NCBI RefSeq assembly: GCF_018882335.1 | Contig: NZ_JACVOS010000001.1 | Coordinates: 158,016 to 222,015, forward strand | From: Polynucleobacter sp. AM-25C3 | Lineage (GTDB): Bacteria; Pseudomonadota; Gammaproteobacteria; Burkholderiales; Burkholderiaceae | Reading direction: 5' to 3' | Length of the DNA: 64,000 nucleotides | Shown: in pieces, positions 37,486-49,935 of the stretch | Layout: each line of letters begins with the position of its first letter | Numbering within the stretch: position 1 is the stretch's first letter | The notes under the pieces: generated by a model | What the model saw: only the letters and a program-made list of their open reading frames with translations | Databases searched by the model: none | Told to the model about the DNA's origin: nothing | Made by a program: the position numbers and the translations under genes

Positions 37486-38812
37486 CGACTTGTGCGTCGT
37501 GCTTTTTAAACTCGACCACCTTGAAGTGAATAGTGAGCCAAATCAGAATTAATACCGGTGCACCAATAATTGCGGTACTAATAAAAAAGTTTGAGTACCC
37601 AAAGTTATTTACAAAGACGCCTGAAAATCCAGCCAGCCACTTTGGCAATAAGAGCATCATCGAACTAAATAATGCGTACTGCGTTGCGGAGTACTGAATA
37701 TTTGTCAGCGCCGATAAGAATGCAATAAAAGCAGCTGAAGCAATTCCGGAACTCAAATTGTCAGCAGAAATTACCCAGATCAAGCCATTCAAGTCATGAC
37801 CCTGAGTGGCAAGCCAAGCAAATAACACATTGCTCACGGCCGATAAAATCGCGCCCAAGAACAAAATGCGCATCACCCCGAAGCGCAATGTGAGTACGCC
37901 ACCAACGAAAGCGCCAACCAATGTCATCACCACACCAAAGACCTTGCTCACTGCCGCAACCTCATCTTTGGTGTAACCCATATCCACATAAAAAGGATTG
38001 GCCATAATACCCATCACTACATCGCTAATGCGATAGATGGCAATTAAGGACAAAATCAAAATAGCGTGCCAACCATAGCGCTTAATAAAGTCTGCAAACG
38101 GCTCAATCAAAGTTTGGTGTAGCCATGCTTTAGCATTGCGGGCTTTTGCGAGTTCAACACGCACTGGCTCTTTACTAAATAAAGTAGTGATCACGCCAAC
38201 ACTAATTGATAGCGCCATACAGAGATAGGCAAATTGCCAAGCACTTGCATCATAGGTATTAGTGCTAGCTTCAGCACGAGCCGCCAACCATAGAACACCA
38301 GCACCAGACCAGATCAATGCGAGGCGATAACCCGTTTGATAGGTTGCTGCCAATGCTGCTTGATGATCGCTATCTGCTGACTCAATTCGGAAAGCATCCA
38401 AAGCAATGTCCTGTGTTGCAGAACCAAAAGCGACTAGGAGTGCACACCACACAATCGGTGTGAGCTGAGCCTGAGGATCAATGCTGGCCATGCCCACTAG
38501 ACCAAGAACAATCAGCAACTGTGCAAAAAGTAGCCAGCTGCGCCTTCTGCCAAATAATGTTGACAATAAGGGAATGGGTAAGCGATCCACTAAAGGAGCC
38601 CACATCCACTTAAACGCGTAGATCAAGCCAACCCAAGTGAGATAACCAATAGTACTGCGATCAATGCCCGCCTCTCTTAGCCAAAAGCTCAGTGTTCCCA
38701 AAATGAGAAGTAGCGGCAGACCTGCAGAGAAACCCAAGAAGAGCATTCGGAGACAAGGCCATTCGAGATAAACCCGAAAATCATTTAGCCAGGACTGGAG
38801 CTTACTAAGCAC
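37478..38812 (-). CDS. ampG: AmpG-family muropeptide transporter
   Basis: A 444-residue inner-membrane transporter of the major facilitator superfamily. The start RMLFLGFSAGLPLLLILGTLSFWLREAGIDRSTIGYL is the AmpG signature. The length and at least 12 hydrophobic segments fit. AmpG imports GlcNAc-1,6-anhydro-MurNAc peptides released during wall turnover, which complements the lytic transglycosylase at 26711. It overlaps metW by eight bases on the same strand and xthA by eight bases on the other. Confidence 0.9.
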   Translation of the reverse strand: MLSKLQSWLNDFRVYLEWPCLRMLFLGFSAGLPLLLILGTLSFWLREAGIDRSTIGYLTWVGLIYAFKWMWAPLVDRLPIPLLSTLFGRRRSWLLFAQLLIVLGLVGMASIDPQAQLTPIVWCALLVAFGSATQDIALDAFRIESADSDHQAALAATYQTGYRLALIWSGAGVLWLAARAEASTNTYDASAWQFAYLCMALSISVGVITTLFSKEPVRVELAKARNAKAWLHQTLIEPFADFIKRYGWHAILILSLIAIYRISDVVMGIMANPFYVDMGYTKDEVAAVSKVFGVVMTLVGAFVGGVLTLRFGVMRILFLGAILSAVSNVLFAWLATQGHDLNGLIWVISADNLSSGIASAAFIAFLSALTNIQYSATQYALFSSMMLLLPKWLAGFSGVFVNNFGYSNFFISTAIIGAPVLILIWLTIHFKVVEFKKHDAQVVK

Positions 38813-39386
38813 GTCGGACGCGGAACAGCGCTAAGCTTCCAAAAAGATTGGGCATCAAAGTGACTTGTCGACCTTCATGCAAGATGCATTGATCCAGAAT
38901 CTGTAAACCCAAGCTAGAGGCTAACTTTTCAAAATCCGCCACTGTGAGCACGCGCACGTTAGGTGTGTTGTACCACTGGTATGGCAAGCTCTTAGAAACG
39001 GGCATGCGGCCAAAGCCAACGGCTAGACGATGAGACCAATGGCCAAAGTTTGGGAAAGAAACAATCGACTCCTTGCCAACCCGCACCACTTCACGCAAGA
39101 TTTTTTCAGTTTCATGAATGGTTTGAAGTGTTTGCGAGAGTACTACCATATCAAAGCTATTGTTCTCAAACAATGCTAAACCGCCCTCTAAGTTCTGTTG
39201 AATGACATTCAGGCCTTTTTGCACGCAAGAGAGTACACGAGCATCATCAATCTCAACACCATAGGCATGTACTGGTTTTTGTCTTTGCAAATACTCTAAG
39301 AAGCTGCCATCACCGCAACCGAGGTCGAGCACTTCACTATTCGGTGCAATCCAGTTCGCTATTGCGGCAAAGTCTGCACGCATCAT
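38805..39386 (-). CDS. metW: Methionine biosynthesis protein MetW
   Basis: A 193-residue SAM-methyltransferase-like protein that works with MetX in many Proteobacteria. The nucleotide motif [16 protein letters not shown] lies at residues 19-34. Next are [39 protein letters not shown], split here in two for description (residues 79-98 and 99-117), and [13 protein letters not shown], which are MetW hallmarks. It starts in an ATGA-type four-base overlap with metX and ends in the start of ampG. In related bacteria MetW is needed for full homoserine acetyltransferase activity. Confidence 0.94.
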   Translation of the reverse strand: MMRADFAAIANWIAPNSEVLDLGCGDGSFLEYLQRQKPVHAYGVEIDDARVLSCVQKGLNVIQQNLEGGLALFENNSFDMVVLSQTLQTIHETEKILREVVRVGKESIVSFPNFGHWSHRLAVGFGRMPVSKSLPYQWYNTPNVRVLTVADFEKLASSLGLQILDQCILHEGRQVTLMPNLFGSLALFRVRRA

Positions 39387-40522
39387 GATTTGGCCTCTAG
39401 CATTTGTTCGAAATAAGCACGAATCAGATTGTGATAGCGCGGATCATCTAACAAGAAAGCGTCGTGGCCGTGTGGTGCATCAATTTCTGCATAACTGACT
39501 TCACTCTTATTACTAAGTAAAGATTCCACAATCTCACGACTACGATTTGGCGGGAAACGCCAATCGGTAGAAAAACTCACCACCAAGAACTTGGCCTGCA
39601 CTTCAGCCAGGGCGCGATTCAAGCTGCCTTCATAACGACGAGAAGGATCAAAATAATCTAGTGCTCTAGTAATCAACAAATAGGTGTTGGCATCAAAGTA
39701 GGTAGAAAACTTATCGCCCTGATGGCGCAAATAACTTTCAACCTCAAATTCGACATCAAAGCTAAAGCGATAGTCTTGAGATTCGCCATGCGGTCTTTGT
39801 AGCTCGCGCCCAAACTTTTCTGCCATGTCATCGTCAGATAAATAGGTGATATGCCCAACCATGCGAGCCAGCTTTAGACCACGCTTCGGCACCACACCAT
39901 GCTCGTAGTAATTGCCCCCATGAAAATCAGGGTCAGACAAAATAGCATTGCGTGCCACTTCATTAAAGGCAATATTCTGAGCACTGAGTTTGGGAGTGGA
40001 GGCTATCACCAAGCAATGGACCAAGCGTTTTGGAAACTGGATTGCCCAAGCTAATGCTTGCATGCCACCCAAGCTTCCACCCATTACTGCAGCAAAACGG
40101 CGAATGCCTAACTTGTCCGCTAAGCGCGCCTGGGTATTTACCCAATCCTCAACGGTAATGACAGGAAAATCTGCGCCGTACTGCTTGCCGCTAGCCGGAT
40201 TAATGCTCTTTGGCCCAGTAGATCCAAAACAAGAGCCCAAATTATTGACGCCAACAACGAAGAAGTGATCTGTATCTACCGGCTTGCCTGGTCCAATCAT
40301 GTTGTCCCACCAACCAATATCGCTAGCGTCATCGGGATTGGCGCCAGCTACATGGTGCGACGCATTTAGGGCATGACACACCAACACAGCATTACTTTTA
40401 TCGGCATTGAGCTTGCCGTAAGTTTCAATCACTAAATCGTAGCCAGATAAGATGGCGCCACTCTGCAAAGGCAAAGGCTCGGCAAAGTGGATAGTGTTTC
40501 TAGAGAGGTGTAGCTCGCTCAT
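39383..40522 (-). CDS. metX: Homoserine O-acetyltransferase or O-succinyltransferase
   Basis: An alpha/beta hydrolase-fold acyltransferase, 379 residues, that activates homoserine for methionine synthesis. The nucleophile elbow is [13 protein letters not shown] with Ser150. The Asp and His of the triad are in [10 protein letters not shown] and [13 protein letters not shown]. The opening [12 protein letters not shown] and [22 protein letters not shown] are typical. Some MetX proteins use succinyl-CoA rather than acetyl-CoA; that cannot be decided here. It overlaps metW by four bases and the slmA-like gene by four bases, so the three genes are one operon. Confidence 0.94.
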   Translation of the reverse strand: MSELHLSRNTIHFAEPLPLQSGAILSGYDLVIETYGKLNADKSNAVLVCHALNASHHVAGANPDDASDIGWWDNMIGPGKPVDTDHFFVVGVNNLGSCFGSTGPKSINPASGKQYGADFPVITVEDWVNTQARLADKLGIRRFAAVMGGSLGGMQALAWAIQFPKRLVHCLVIASTPKLSAQNIAFNEVARNAILSDPDFHGGNYYEHGVVPKRGLKLARMVGHITYLSDDDMAEKFGRELQRPHGESQDYRFSFDVEFEVESYLRHQGDKFSTYFDANTYLLITRALDYFDPSRRYEGSLNRALAEVQAKFLVVSFSTDWRFPPNRSREIVESLLSNKSEVSYAEIDAPHGHDAFLLDDPRYHNLIRAYFEQMLEAKS

Positions 40523-41175
40523 TCTGATAGAAGAATGCGAAGGCTGATATCAGAGGCTTCAGTTGGAAGCTTCTTGAAGCCGCTACGCGCAAAACGATGC
40601 CAACGGCCCAAGACATAACTCATCAACATTGCCGCCCGAATACTGACTTCCTCTTGGTTTACGTTTGCCCATGCACCACCCTGGGTTTGAGCAATACGTA
40701 AAGCCTGCTTTAACGATGCTTCAACACGATCAAGCACTTGAGTAATGCGCTCTTGTAAGCGATCATCCTCTTGCAATAAAGCGTCGCCCAAAAGCACGCG
40801 AGTCATACCGGGATTCTTTTCTGCGAAGAATAGAAGCATCTGCAAAATGCCACGAGCCTGCGCAAGCCCAGACTCTTCCTTTTGATTAATCTGATTAATC
40901 AGACCAAAAACCGTTTGCTCGATAAATGAGATTAGCCCCTCAAACATTTGCGCTTTACTAGCGAAATGACGATAGAGCGCTGCTTCTGAAACCTGGATTT
41001 TTGCAGCCAATGCTGCAGTCGTTACGCGCTCACCCTTGGGGTTTTGCAACATCTCTGCCAATACCTGCAAAATCTGGAGGCGACGCTCGCCAGGGCGTGG
41101 GCGCTTGCGCGTCTTACCCTCATCCGCAATAGCAGATTCGATCTCTGATGAATTAGGGTCTAAAGAATCGCGCAT
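40519..41175 (-). CDS. slmA: TetR-family nucleoid occlusion factor SlmA-like
   Basis: A 218-residue TetR-fold protein. The N-terminal DNA-binding domain reads [52 protein letters not shown] (helix-turn-helix at residues about 55-75). The preceding sequence is acidic then basic ([14 protein letters not shown]). SlmA stops FtsZ polymerising over the nucleoid in E. coli, and this protein is most like that group rather than a drug-efflux repressor. It is first in an operon with metX and metW and ends in a four-base overlap with metX. The role in this organism is inferred. Confidence 0.78.
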   Translation of the reverse strand: MRDSLDPNSSEIESAIADEGKTRKRPRPGERRLQILQVLAEMLQNPKGERVTTAALAAKIQVSEAALYRHFASKAQMFEGLISFIEQTVFGLINQINQKEESGLAQARGILQMLLFFAEKNPGMTRVLLGDALLQEDDRLQERITQVLDRVEASLKQALRIAQTQGGAWANVNQEEVSIRAAMLMSYVLGRWHRFARSGFKKLPTEASDISLRILLSE

Positions 41176-41197
41176 GGTTATATTTCTTGTTCGACTC

Positions 41198-42100
41198 TTA
41201 ACGCGAGCGAATCATCGTTCCAAAGGCCTGCTCAGTCAGAATCTCCAGCAATAAGGAGTGCTCAATTCGTCCATCAATAATGTGAACTGAATTCACGCCG
41301 CTCTTTGCCGCATCTAATGCTGAAGAAATCTTTGGCAACATGCCACCAGAAATCGTGCCATCAGCAAATAAGCCGTCAATCTCACGTGCAGTCAGATCTG
41401 TTAAGAGCGTGCCATTCTTGTCCATCACACCCGGGATGTTCGTCATCATGACTAACTTCTCGGCATGCAAAATTTCTGCCATCTTGCCAGCCACCAAGTC
41501 AGCGTTAATGTTGTACGCCTGACCTTCTTCACTAAATCCAATTGGAGAGATCACCGGAATAAAGGCATCGTCTTGCAATGCTTTTACTACTGCTGGATTA
41601 ATTGCCTCGATCTCACCAACAAAGCCTAAGTCAATCGTTCCGCCGGCGTTCTTTTCGTCGGCGACCAACATCTTCTTCGCACGAATCAAGCCACCATCTT
41701 TTCCAGTGAGGCCTACTGCCTGACCGCCAAAGTGGTTAATCAACATCACGATGTCTTGCTGCACTTCTCCACCGAGAACCCACTCCACCACTTCCATGGT
41801 TTCTTCATCGGTAACACGCATACCCTGAATAAACGTACCGGTCTTGCCAATCTTTTTCAAGGCTTCATCAATTTGCGGTCCGCCGCCATGCACTACTACT
41901 GGATTCATACCAACCAGTTTGAGCAAAATGACATCGCGGGCAAAACTTTCTTTGAGGCGCTCTTCCACCATAGCGTTTCCGCCGTACTTAATCACAATGG
42001 TTTTACCGTGATACGCGCGAATGTAAGGCAAAGCCTCGGCCAAAATCTCCGCCTTCAGTAAAGGGGAGATTTCGCTAATAGATGGGGATTGCTTGGTCAT
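41198..42100 (-). CDS. argB: Acetylglutamate kinase
   Basis: Phosphorylates N-acetylglutamate in arginine synthesis. The 300-residue protein has an amino-acid-kinase fold with [13 protein letters not shown] at residues 29-41, [17 protein letters not shown] and [13 protein letters not shown]. The final [24 protein letters not shown] supports the arginine-inhibited type, which uses an N-terminal helix ([20 protein letters not shown]) for hexamerisation. It lies 22 bases upstream of the slmA-like gene on the same strand and 27 downstream of dksA. Confidence 0.96.
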   Translation of the reverse strand: MTKQSPSISEISPLLKAEILAEALPYIRAYHGKTIVIKYGGNAMVEERLKESFARDVILLKLVGMNPVVVHGGGPQIDEALKKIGKTGTFIQGMRVTDEETMEVVEWVLGGEVQQDIVMLINHFGGQAVGLTGKDGGLIRAKKMLVADEKNAGGTIDLGFVGEIEAINPAVVKALQDDAFIPVISPIGFSEEGQAYNINADLVAGKMAEILHAEKLVMMTNIPGVMDKNGTLLTDLTAREIDGLFADGTISGGMLPKISSALDAAKSGVNSVHIIDGRIEHSLLLEILTEQAFGTMIRSR

Positions 42101-42127
42101 TGCTACTTTTATATTCGGTCTAGTAAG

Positions 42128-42616
42128 TTAATCGCCAAACAACTTCTGACGAAGTTCGCGACGCTCTTGCGCCTCGAGAGATAGGTTGGCTGTTGGGCGG
42201 GCAATTAAACGATTTAAACCAATCGGCTCACCCGTCTCTTCGCACCAACCATAGTCACCAGATTCAATACGGGCTAAGGCTTGCTCTACTTTTTTCAACA
42301 GCTTGCGCTCACGATCGCGGGTACGCAATTCGAGGGCATGCTCCTCTTCAATTGTTGCGCGATCAGCAGGATCGGGAACTAAAATATTTTCGCGAAGATG
42401 CTCAGTGGTCTCCGAGGCATTCTTCAAAATGTCATTCTTTAAAGTCAACAGCTTCTGGCGGAAAAAATCTAGCTGACCAGCATTCATATAGTCCTTTTCG
42501 GACATCTTGAGTAATTCAGCCTCTGTTAAAGGGGCACCTTTAACAACCTTAACGCTTGCAGCCTTACTAGGAGCTTTTGCTGTAGTCGCAGATTTCGTTG
42601 GTGTTTTTACCGTCAT
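42128..42616 (-). CDS. dksA: DksA-like RNA polymerase-binding regulator
   Basis: A 162-residue DksA-family protein that acts on RNA polymerase together with ppGpp. It has the coiled-coil part with acidic tip (ENILVPDPADRATIEEEH), and the motif GDYGWCEETGEPIGLNRLIARPTANLSLEAQERRE at residues about 121-155. The zinc-finger cysteines of E. coli DksA are mostly lost: only one Cys remains, as in zinc-independent DksA2-type proteins. I choose the ATG at 42616, preceded by GGAAAGAA; earlier starts would add an unlikely leader. The N-terminus is rich in Lys, Ser, Thr and Ala. Confidence 0.88.
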   Translation of the reverse strand: MTVKTPTKSATTAKAPSKAASVKVVKGAPLTEAELLKMSEKDYMNAGQLDFFRQKLLTLKNDILKNASETTEHLRENILVPDPADRATIEEEHALELRTRDRERKLLKKVEQALARIESGDYGWCEETGEPIGLNRLIARPTANLSLEAQERRELRQKLFGD

Positions 42617-42729
42617 TTCATTCTTTCCATGGATTTGAACCATTATTGCTTCATTCTGCCAAAGTTTTACAGCCCTTTTGCCAATATTTATCAATATTGA
42701 CTGTGGCGCCGGATTTTACTTTAAATTCC

Positions 42730-43770
42730 CTAAGCCAAACAGCCCTCAAGCCCAGCTAGCAAGGTGTCTTTAGGTAAATCGATGCCAATAAAGACCATGC
42801 GGGTTTGCTTGGGCTCCGCACCCCATAAGCCAGCCATATCACTGCCCATCATCTGATGTACGCCCTGAAACACCACTTTTCGGTTACTGCCCTTCACATA
42901 GAGCACGCCTTTATAGCGCAGCATCTTCTCGCCAAAGACCTCCAAAATGCCGCCCAGGAAGTCCTCTAATTTTTTATGATCAAAGGGTTTATCACTACGA
43001 AAAACGAAGGATTGGATGCGGTCGGTATGGCCTGCATGACCATGGTGATCGTGACTATGGTCATGACCGCAGGTACTGTGATCATGATGGTCATGGCTAT
43101 GATCATGGTCATCTTGCTCTAAAAAATGGGGGTCAATATCGAGTTTGGCGTTCAAATTAAAGCCTTTGAGGTCCAAAACTGCATCCAAAGGCACCACCCC
43201 TTTTGAGATTCCCTGAATCGGCGCACGGGGATTCATGTGCATTAAACGATTGCGCAAGACATCTACTTCTGCAGGAGTCACCAAATCAGTCTTGGTGATG
43301 AAGATTTGGTCAGCAAAACCAACCTGACGTTGCGCCTCTTCATGCTCAGTCAGCTGTTGCGGGCCATGCTTAGCATCCACCAGGGTGACTACAGCGTCCA
43401 AAACATAGTGATCCGCTACGTCATCGTCCATAAAGAAGGTTTGGGCCACAGGGCCTGGATTGGCGACGCCGGTCGTCTCAATGACTACGCGCTCAAAACT
43501 AATTTTTTTATCCCGGCGCTGTTCCCAAAGCGCATTTAGCGCTTCGACCAAGTCGCCACGAATCGTGCAGCAAATACAGCCATTGCTCATTTGCACAATA
43601 TTCTCTTGATTGTCCTGAACCAAGATGTCGTTATCGATATTCTCTTCGCCGAACTCGTTCTCGATCACGGCAATTTTTTTGCCGTGCTGCTCTGTCAGGA
43701 TATGTTTGAGCAAAGTCGTTTTGCCACTACCCAAAAAGCCCGTGAGAATTGTTACCGGAATTAACGCCAT
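42730..43770 (-). CDS. CobW/ZNG1-type metal chaperone GTPase
   Basis: A 346-residue G3E GTPase of the COG0523 group. P-loop GFLGSGKTT is at residues 11-19. [17 protein letters not shown], then the metal motif CICC, and TKTD for guanine are present. A long histidine/aspartate-rich segment ([21 protein letters not shown], shown in part) lies around residue 225 to 250, suited to zinc, nickel or cobalt storage. The C-terminal CobW domain begins after it. I choose the ATG at 43770 ([11 protein letters not shown]). Zinc delivery under limitation is the usual role; no Zur site was identified. Confidence 0.88.
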   Translation of the reverse strand: MALIPVTILTGFLGSGKTTLLKHILTEQHGKKIAVIENEFGEENIDNDILVQDNQENIVQMSNGCICCTIRGDLVEALNALWEQRRDKKISFERVVIETTGVANPGPVAQTFFMDDDVADHYVLDAVVTLVDAKHGPQQLTEHEEAQRQVGFADQIFITKTDLVTPAEVDVLRNRLMHMNPRAPIQGISKGVVPLDAVLDLKGFNLNAKLDIDPHFLEQDDHDHSHDHHDHSTCGHDHSHDHHGHAGHTDRIQSFVFRSDKPFDHKKLEDFLGGILEVFGEKMLRYKGVLYVKGSNRKVVFQGVHQMMGSDMAGLWGAEPKQTRMVFIGIDLPKDTLLAGLEGCLA

Positions 43771-43836
43771 CATTGATCCTATCAAAATCTATCAATACAC
43801 TCCCCAAATGGGAAACCTCATATCTTACCGAGTTCC

Positions 43837-44838
43837 TCAGCCCTTGCCAGCCTTTGCGCGCGGATGCGCTTTGTCATATGCCTGTGCTAAGTGCTGAAAA
43901 TCTAAAGAGGTGTAAATCTGGGTGCTGGCAATGCTGGCATGCCCCAGCATCTCTTGGACCGCCCGCAAATCTTGTGAGGACTGCAAAACATGGCTTGCAA
44001 AGCTGTGACGCATCATATGGGGGTGCACATGGGTTGGAAGACCCGCCCGCATCGCCAAGGTGCGTAACCGCGCCTGAACGGTCCGAGGAGACAAGCGCGC
44101 GCCCGTCGCTGAGATGAATAAAGCAATGGAGTCCTGGACTAGTTCAGCCTGATCCCGTAACTCACGCCAAGTTTTTAAGGATCTCATGGCGGGTCCGCCA
44201 ATGGGAACTGAACGACGTTTTCCGCCCTTGCCCAAAACAGTGACTTCTGCCGCGTCCCAATCTAGCCAGCCAGCAGACTCATGTTGGCGATCTTTGCTCT
44301 GCATCACATCAATGCCCAAGAGCTCTGATAAACGCAGGCCTGAGGAGTACAGCAAATCAATGATGGCGGCATCACGCACTGTTTCCAGATCTTTCTTTTC
44401 TTCAGCCTCTTTGACCGCTTGATTCACCAAAGAAAGCGCCTGCTCAACTGACAGCGCTTTCGGCAGAGACTTCAAGCGCTTTGGCGCTTTCACATCATCC
44501 ACTGGATTAGCAATCAAATTTGCAGTGGCTCGTCCTGCTTGCGCATCACGGCGTGCATCTTTCTCAGTTAGCCAGTCATACCAGCCACGCCAAGCCGACA
44601 GCGCTCTTGCGATTGTGCGTGAAGATTTGCCCTTGGAATGCAAGCGGCCAGCCCAACGACGTACATGTGCGTTAGAAACCCTCAATAGCTCTACAGAATC
44701 CTCTGTCGCAAATGCCTGGAGCTCGCTCAAGTCCATTCGATACGCTTTGAGCGTATGGGGTGAAAGCTGCCTTAATACATGCAACTCGTGCAAATACTCT
44801 TGCACCAGGGGATGTAGATCAGCTGGCGCTTGGCTCAT
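43837..44838 (-). CDS. xerC: Tyrosine recombinase XerC
   Basis: A 333-residue site-specific recombinase acting with XerD at the dif site to resolve chromosome dimers. SAM-like N-terminal domain (LHELHVLRQLSPHTLKAYRMDL) is followed by the catalytic domain with RKHRHY-type residues: Arg in SSGLRLSEL, Lys in VLGKGGKRRSVPI, HMMRHSFASH, and GHASIASTQIY with nucleophile Tyr309. The gene overlaps DUF484 by 20 bases, an order commonly found upstream of xerC. No dif sequence was identified in the window. Confidence 0.93.
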   Translation of the reverse strand: MSQAPADLHPLVQEYLHELHVLRQLSPHTLKAYRMDLSELQAFATEDSVELLRVSNAHVRRWAGRLHSKGKSSRTIARALSAWRGWYDWLTEKDARRDAQAGRATANLIANPVDDVKAPKRLKSLPKALSVEQALSLVNQAVKEAEEKKDLETVRDAAIIDLLYSSGLRLSELLGIDVMQSKDRQHESAGWLDWDAAEVTVLGKGGKRRSVPIGGPAMRSLKTWRELRDQAELVQDSIALFISATGARLSPRTVQARLRTLAMRAGLPTHVHPHMMRHSFASHVLQSSQDLRAVQEMLGHASIASTQIYTSLDFQHLAQAYDKAHPRAKAGKG

Positions 44839-45493
44839 AAGCTTGGATACGATCCAAAGCTGCAGCGGTTAATTCAGCAATCTGACGCAAATAAAAGGCG
44901 CCCATGTCTGCTGTAAAGCGGGTTTCATCTTTGCTTGCCAAGAGAAGCACTGCTGGTGACTGAACAGCTCCAATACTTTTTCCTAATGGCAAGCCAATGG
45001 CCACCATGCTTTGCCATTCAGAATCGATGGTGACTTGCGTCGCGAGTAAATCCACGCTAGCCGATGCCAACTCTTTTGCGGAACCACATAAAGGTGTATC
45101 GACCCACGGACCGAAAGCAGAATTCGGCGACAAAAGTTGCGCCGACTCTACCTCAAATACTTCTGCTAAGCCTGCAGTTACCGCAGCCTCGACATCTGCC
45201 TTGGTATTGGCGCCCATTAGGCGGAGCAGCCAAGCCACCAAACTTTGTTGGGTTTTGTCATTGCGACTTCCAAAGTGCAGCATCTCACTTAAGCGGCGAT
45301 TGAGCTCTTGATTTTGTGTGCGCAACAACGTCATCTGACGCTCTTGCAAGGAGATCGCACGATCTTCATGCGGATGCTTTAAACGAATTTCATTCAAGAG
45401 ATTGGCATAACGCTCAAAGAAGCCAGGGGTTGCGCGCAACCATTCTGCTACCAACTCTTCTTGTTCAGCCTGCTTAGGATCGATTGCGCTCAT
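44819..45493 (-). CDS. DUF484 family protein
   Basis: A 224-residue GAF-like protein of unknown function in Proteobacteria. The N-terminus VAEWLRATPGFFERYANLLNEIRLKHPHEDRAISLQERQ contains the family signature WLRxxPxFF and a following helical dimer segment. The C-terminal half has a GAF-like sequence ending TADMGAFYLRQIAELTAAALDRI. It lies immediately upstream of xerC, overlapping it by 20 bases, as in many relatives, and 35 bases downstream of gatB. A link with chromosome segregation is suggested only by gene order. Confidence 0.85.
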   Translation of the reverse strand: MSAIDPKQAEQEELVAEWLRATPGFFERYANLLNEIRLKHPHEDRAISLQERQMTLLRTQNQELNRRLSEMLHFGSRNDKTQQSLVAWLLRLMGANTKADVEAAVTAGLAEVFEVESAQLLSPNSAFGPWVDTPLCGSAKELASASVDLLATQVTIDSEWQSMVAIGLPLGKSIGAVQSPAVLLLASKDETRFTADMGAFYLRQIAELTAAALDRIQAYEPSAS

Positions 45494-45528
45494 CTATGTC
45501 TTTCTCGCTTATTTTCTTATTTAACTTT

Positions 45529-47001
45529 TTAGCTCAACTTTTTACGAAGCAGCTCATTGACTTGGCCTGGATTGGCCTTACCTTGTGAGGCCTTCATAAT
45601 TTGACCAACCAAAGCATTGAAGGCTTTTTCTTTGCCAGAGCGGAACTCTTCAGCCGACTTCTCATTAGCCGCCAACACGGTATCAATGATGGCTTCTAAT
45701 GCGCCACTATCGCTGATTTGTTTCAAACCTTTTGCATCAATTACTTGATCAACCGTGCTGATGGCTTTGCCTGCGACAGCCTCTTCCCACAAAATCGCAA
45801 AGATATCTTTAGCAATCTTGTTGGAAATAGTGCCGTCAGCTACGCGAGTGAGTAGTGGTGCCAAATGCTCTGCTTTTAAAGGTGCATCCACTGTGGCAAT
45901 GCCTGCGCGATTGAGTGATGAAGCAAACTCACCTGCAATCAGGTTGGCCGCGGCTTTTGCTAGCGACTTGCCAACAATAGCGAGCAACTCTTCAAATACT
46001 TTGGCGGTATCTCGATCTTGCGTAAGCAATTGCGCATCGTAAGCACTTAAACCAAACTCGCTTTGCCATTGTTCGCGAAGCTGCGCTGGCAGTGCGGGCA
46101 TCTTGCTACGCACATCAGCAATCCATGCCTCATCAATGACAACTGGCAGCAAATCTGGATCAGGGAAATAACGATAGTCGTTAGCATCCTCTTTACTACG
46201 CATGCTGCGAGTTTCTTGGCGATCAGGATCATACAAACGGGTCTCCTGAACAACTGTGCCGCCATCCTCAATTAATTCAATTTGTCGGCGCACTTCATAT
46301 TGAATGGCCTCTTCCAAAAAGCGGAAGGAATTTAAGTTCTTGATTTCGCAACGAGTACCAAACTCTGCCTGCCCCATAGGACGAACAGATACGTTGGCAT
46401 CACAGCGGAAGGAGCCCTCTTGCATATTTCCGTCACATACACCAAGCCACACTACCAGAGTATGTAAAGCCTTGGCGTAAGCAACTGCCTCGGCTGCACT
46501 ACGCATGACTGGCTCGGTCACAATTTCTAGCAAGGGAGTGCCGGCACGATTTAAATCGATGCCACTGGATGCCTCGCCATGCGGACCCAGGAAACCCTCT
46601 TCATGAACAGACTTGCCCGCATCCTCCTCCATGTGGGCACGTGTGAGCTCAACTACCTTCAACTGATCGCCAACCAAAATCTCCAAATGGCCACCAACGA
46701 CTACAGGGAGCTCCATCTGACTAATCTGATAACCCTTAGGTAAATCAGGATAAAAATAGTTCTTGCGAGCAAAAATACTTGCCGGTGAAATCTTGGCATT
46801 CACTGCCAAACCAAAACGAATGGCATGCTCAACGGCTTGGCGATTCAGAACTGGCAGTACACCAGGCAAGGCTAAATCTACCGCACAAGCTTGGGTGTTT
46901 GGGCCTGCGCCAAAGCGTGTGCTGGCACCGCTAAAAATTTTTGATTGCGTTTGTAACTGCGCGTGGGTCTCTAGACCAATAACGACTTCCCACTGCATCA
47001 T
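45529..47001 (-). CDS. gatB: Aspartyl/glutamyl-tRNA amidotransferase subunit B
   Basis: The tRNA-binding and kinase subunit of GatCAB, which converts Glu-tRNA(Gln) and Asp-tRNA(Asn) to the amide form. At 490 residues it has the [21 protein letters not shown] start, the [13 protein letters not shown] signature and the [17 protein letters not shown] motif. The C-terminal YqeY-like part ends [16 protein letters not shown]. It overlaps gatA by four bases. A freestanding GlnRS or AsnRS is not in view, so the need for both reactions cannot be judged. Confidence 0.96.
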   Translation of the reverse strand: MMQWEVVIGLETHAQLQTQSKIFSGASTRFGAGPNTQACAVDLALPGVLPVLNRQAVEHAIRFGLAVNAKISPASIFARKNYFYPDLPKGYQISQMELPVVVGGHLEILVGDQLKVVELTRAHMEEDAGKSVHEEGFLGPHGEASSGIDLNRAGTPLLEIVTEPVMRSAAEAVAYAKALHTLVVWLGVCDGNMQEGSFRCDANVSVRPMGQAEFGTRCEIKNLNSFRFLEEAIQYEVRRQIELIEDGGTVVQETRLYDPDRQETRSMRSKEDANDYRYFPDPDLLPVVIDEAWIADVRSKMPALPAQLREQWQSEFGLSAYDAQLLTQDRDTAKVFEELLAIVGKSLAKAAANLIAGEFASSLNRAGIATVDAPLKAEHLAPLLTRVADGTISNKIAKDIFAILWEEAVAGKAISTVDQVIDAKGLKQISDSGALEAIIDTVLAANEKSAEEFRSGKEKAFNALVGQIMKASQGKANPGQVNELLRKKLS

Positions 47002-48511
47002 GCCACCTCGCTTGCTTGACGCAAATGCCAGTCACTGGCCTGCTGGTATTGATGGGCAACCTGCAGTAGACGCGCTTCTGAAAAATAATTGCCAATCAAC
47101 TGCATGCCAATCGGTAAATTGTTTGCATTAAATCCGCAAGGGACGCTCATCGCCGGCAAGCCGGCTAAGTTTGTTGAAAGCGTATAGATATCTTCTAAAT
47201 ACATCTGCACAGGATCTTTTGATTTTTCCCCTAGGCGCCATGCAACGTCAGGAGCAACGGGGCCCAAAATCACATCGCATTTATCAAATGCCGCCTGGAA
47301 ATCTGCAGCGATAATGCGACGAATTTTTTGCGCTTGCAAGTAATAGGCGTCGTAATAGCCATGGCAGAGTACATAAGTACCAATCAAAATCCGACGCTTT
47401 ACTTCAGCACCAAAACCTTCTGTACGAGACTTTTTGTACATATCCGATAAGTCGCGATATTCATTGGCGCGATGTCCGTAGCGCACACCATCAAAACGAC
47501 TCAAATTACTTGACGCTTCAGCTGGTGCCAATACGTAATACACCGGAATGGAGAGCTTTGTTTTTGGGAGGGTGACCTCAACTAAGCTTGCGCCTAAATC
47601 TTGCAAGGCGGTAGCAGCAGCATTGACAGCCACGGCTACGTCTTGAGCCAAGCCTTCTGCAAAGAATTCTTTTGGCAGGCCAACGCGCAATCCCTCTAAA
47701 GGCTTCGCTGGATTGGCATTGCCTTCTTTCCAGGATTGGCTGAGATAGCGACCATAGTCCTCGCCAGAATCTGCCAAGGAAGTGGAGTCACGAGGATCGT
47801 GGGAAGACATCGCCGTTAGGAGCAAAGCGCAATCTTCTGCTGTTTTGCCCATTGGGCCAGCTTGGTCTAAAGATGAGGCATAGGCGATCATCCCGTAACG
47901 AGAAACGCGCCCATAACTAGGTTTTATGCCAGTTAAGCCACAAAATGCAGCCGGCTGACGTATGGAGCCGCCAGTATCAGTACCTGTGGCAATCGGGGCT
48001 AATCCTGCTGCTACCGCAGCTGCAGAACCGCCTGATGAACCACCGGCAACGTATTCTGAATTCCAGGGATTTAAGACTGGTCCATAGGCTGAATTCTCAT
48101 TGGATGAGCCCATAGCAAACTCATCCATATTGGTCTTGCCAAGGCAAACCATACCGGCACCATTTGGGTTGAACTCATCTGGAATTCCAAGATTTGAGAC
48201 TACTGTCGCATCAAAAGGACTGAGGTAACCCTCAAGCATTTTGGATGCGGCTGTCGACTTCCAGCCGCGCGTCACAAAGACATCTTTGTGGGCAACGGGG
48301 ATGCCGGTCAATTTACCGCCATTACCAGTGGCCAATATAGCATCTGCTTTAGCAGCTTGCTCTAAACTTAAGTGAGCACTTACATCAAGAAATGCATTCC
48401 AGCGTTTTCCTGCCTCAATGCGGTCTAAAAAGTATTTTGTCAGCTCGGTACTAGAGACCTCTTTAGCAGCCAAAGCTTTTGCCATCAAGGCAATCGGGGT
48501 TTGACTCCAGC

Positions 48512-48515
<4 letters not shown>
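46998..48515 (-). CDS. gatA: Aspartyl/glutamyl-tRNA amidotransferase subunit A
   Basis: The glutaminase subunit of GatCAB, an amidase-signature protein of 505 residues. The Ser-cisSer-Lys triad is visible as Lys in [13 protein letters not shown], then [15 protein letters not shown] and [15 protein letters not shown], the last containing the acyl-forming Ser. [17 protein letters not shown] is another family block. It overlaps gatC and gatB by four bases each, so the order gatC-gatA-gatB is translationally coupled. Confidence 0.97.
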
Positions 48516-49911
<1,396 letters not shown>

Positions 49912-49935
49912 TTGACTTAAGCGTCGATTAGGGAA

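Noticed and set aside
41036..42061. Long plus-strand open frames opposite slmA and argB
   Set aside because: They are shadows of real genes on the minus strand, with no family similarity.
42617..42694. Upstream starts of dksA
   Set aside because: They lack a ribosome-binding site and extend the N-terminus beyond what the family shows.
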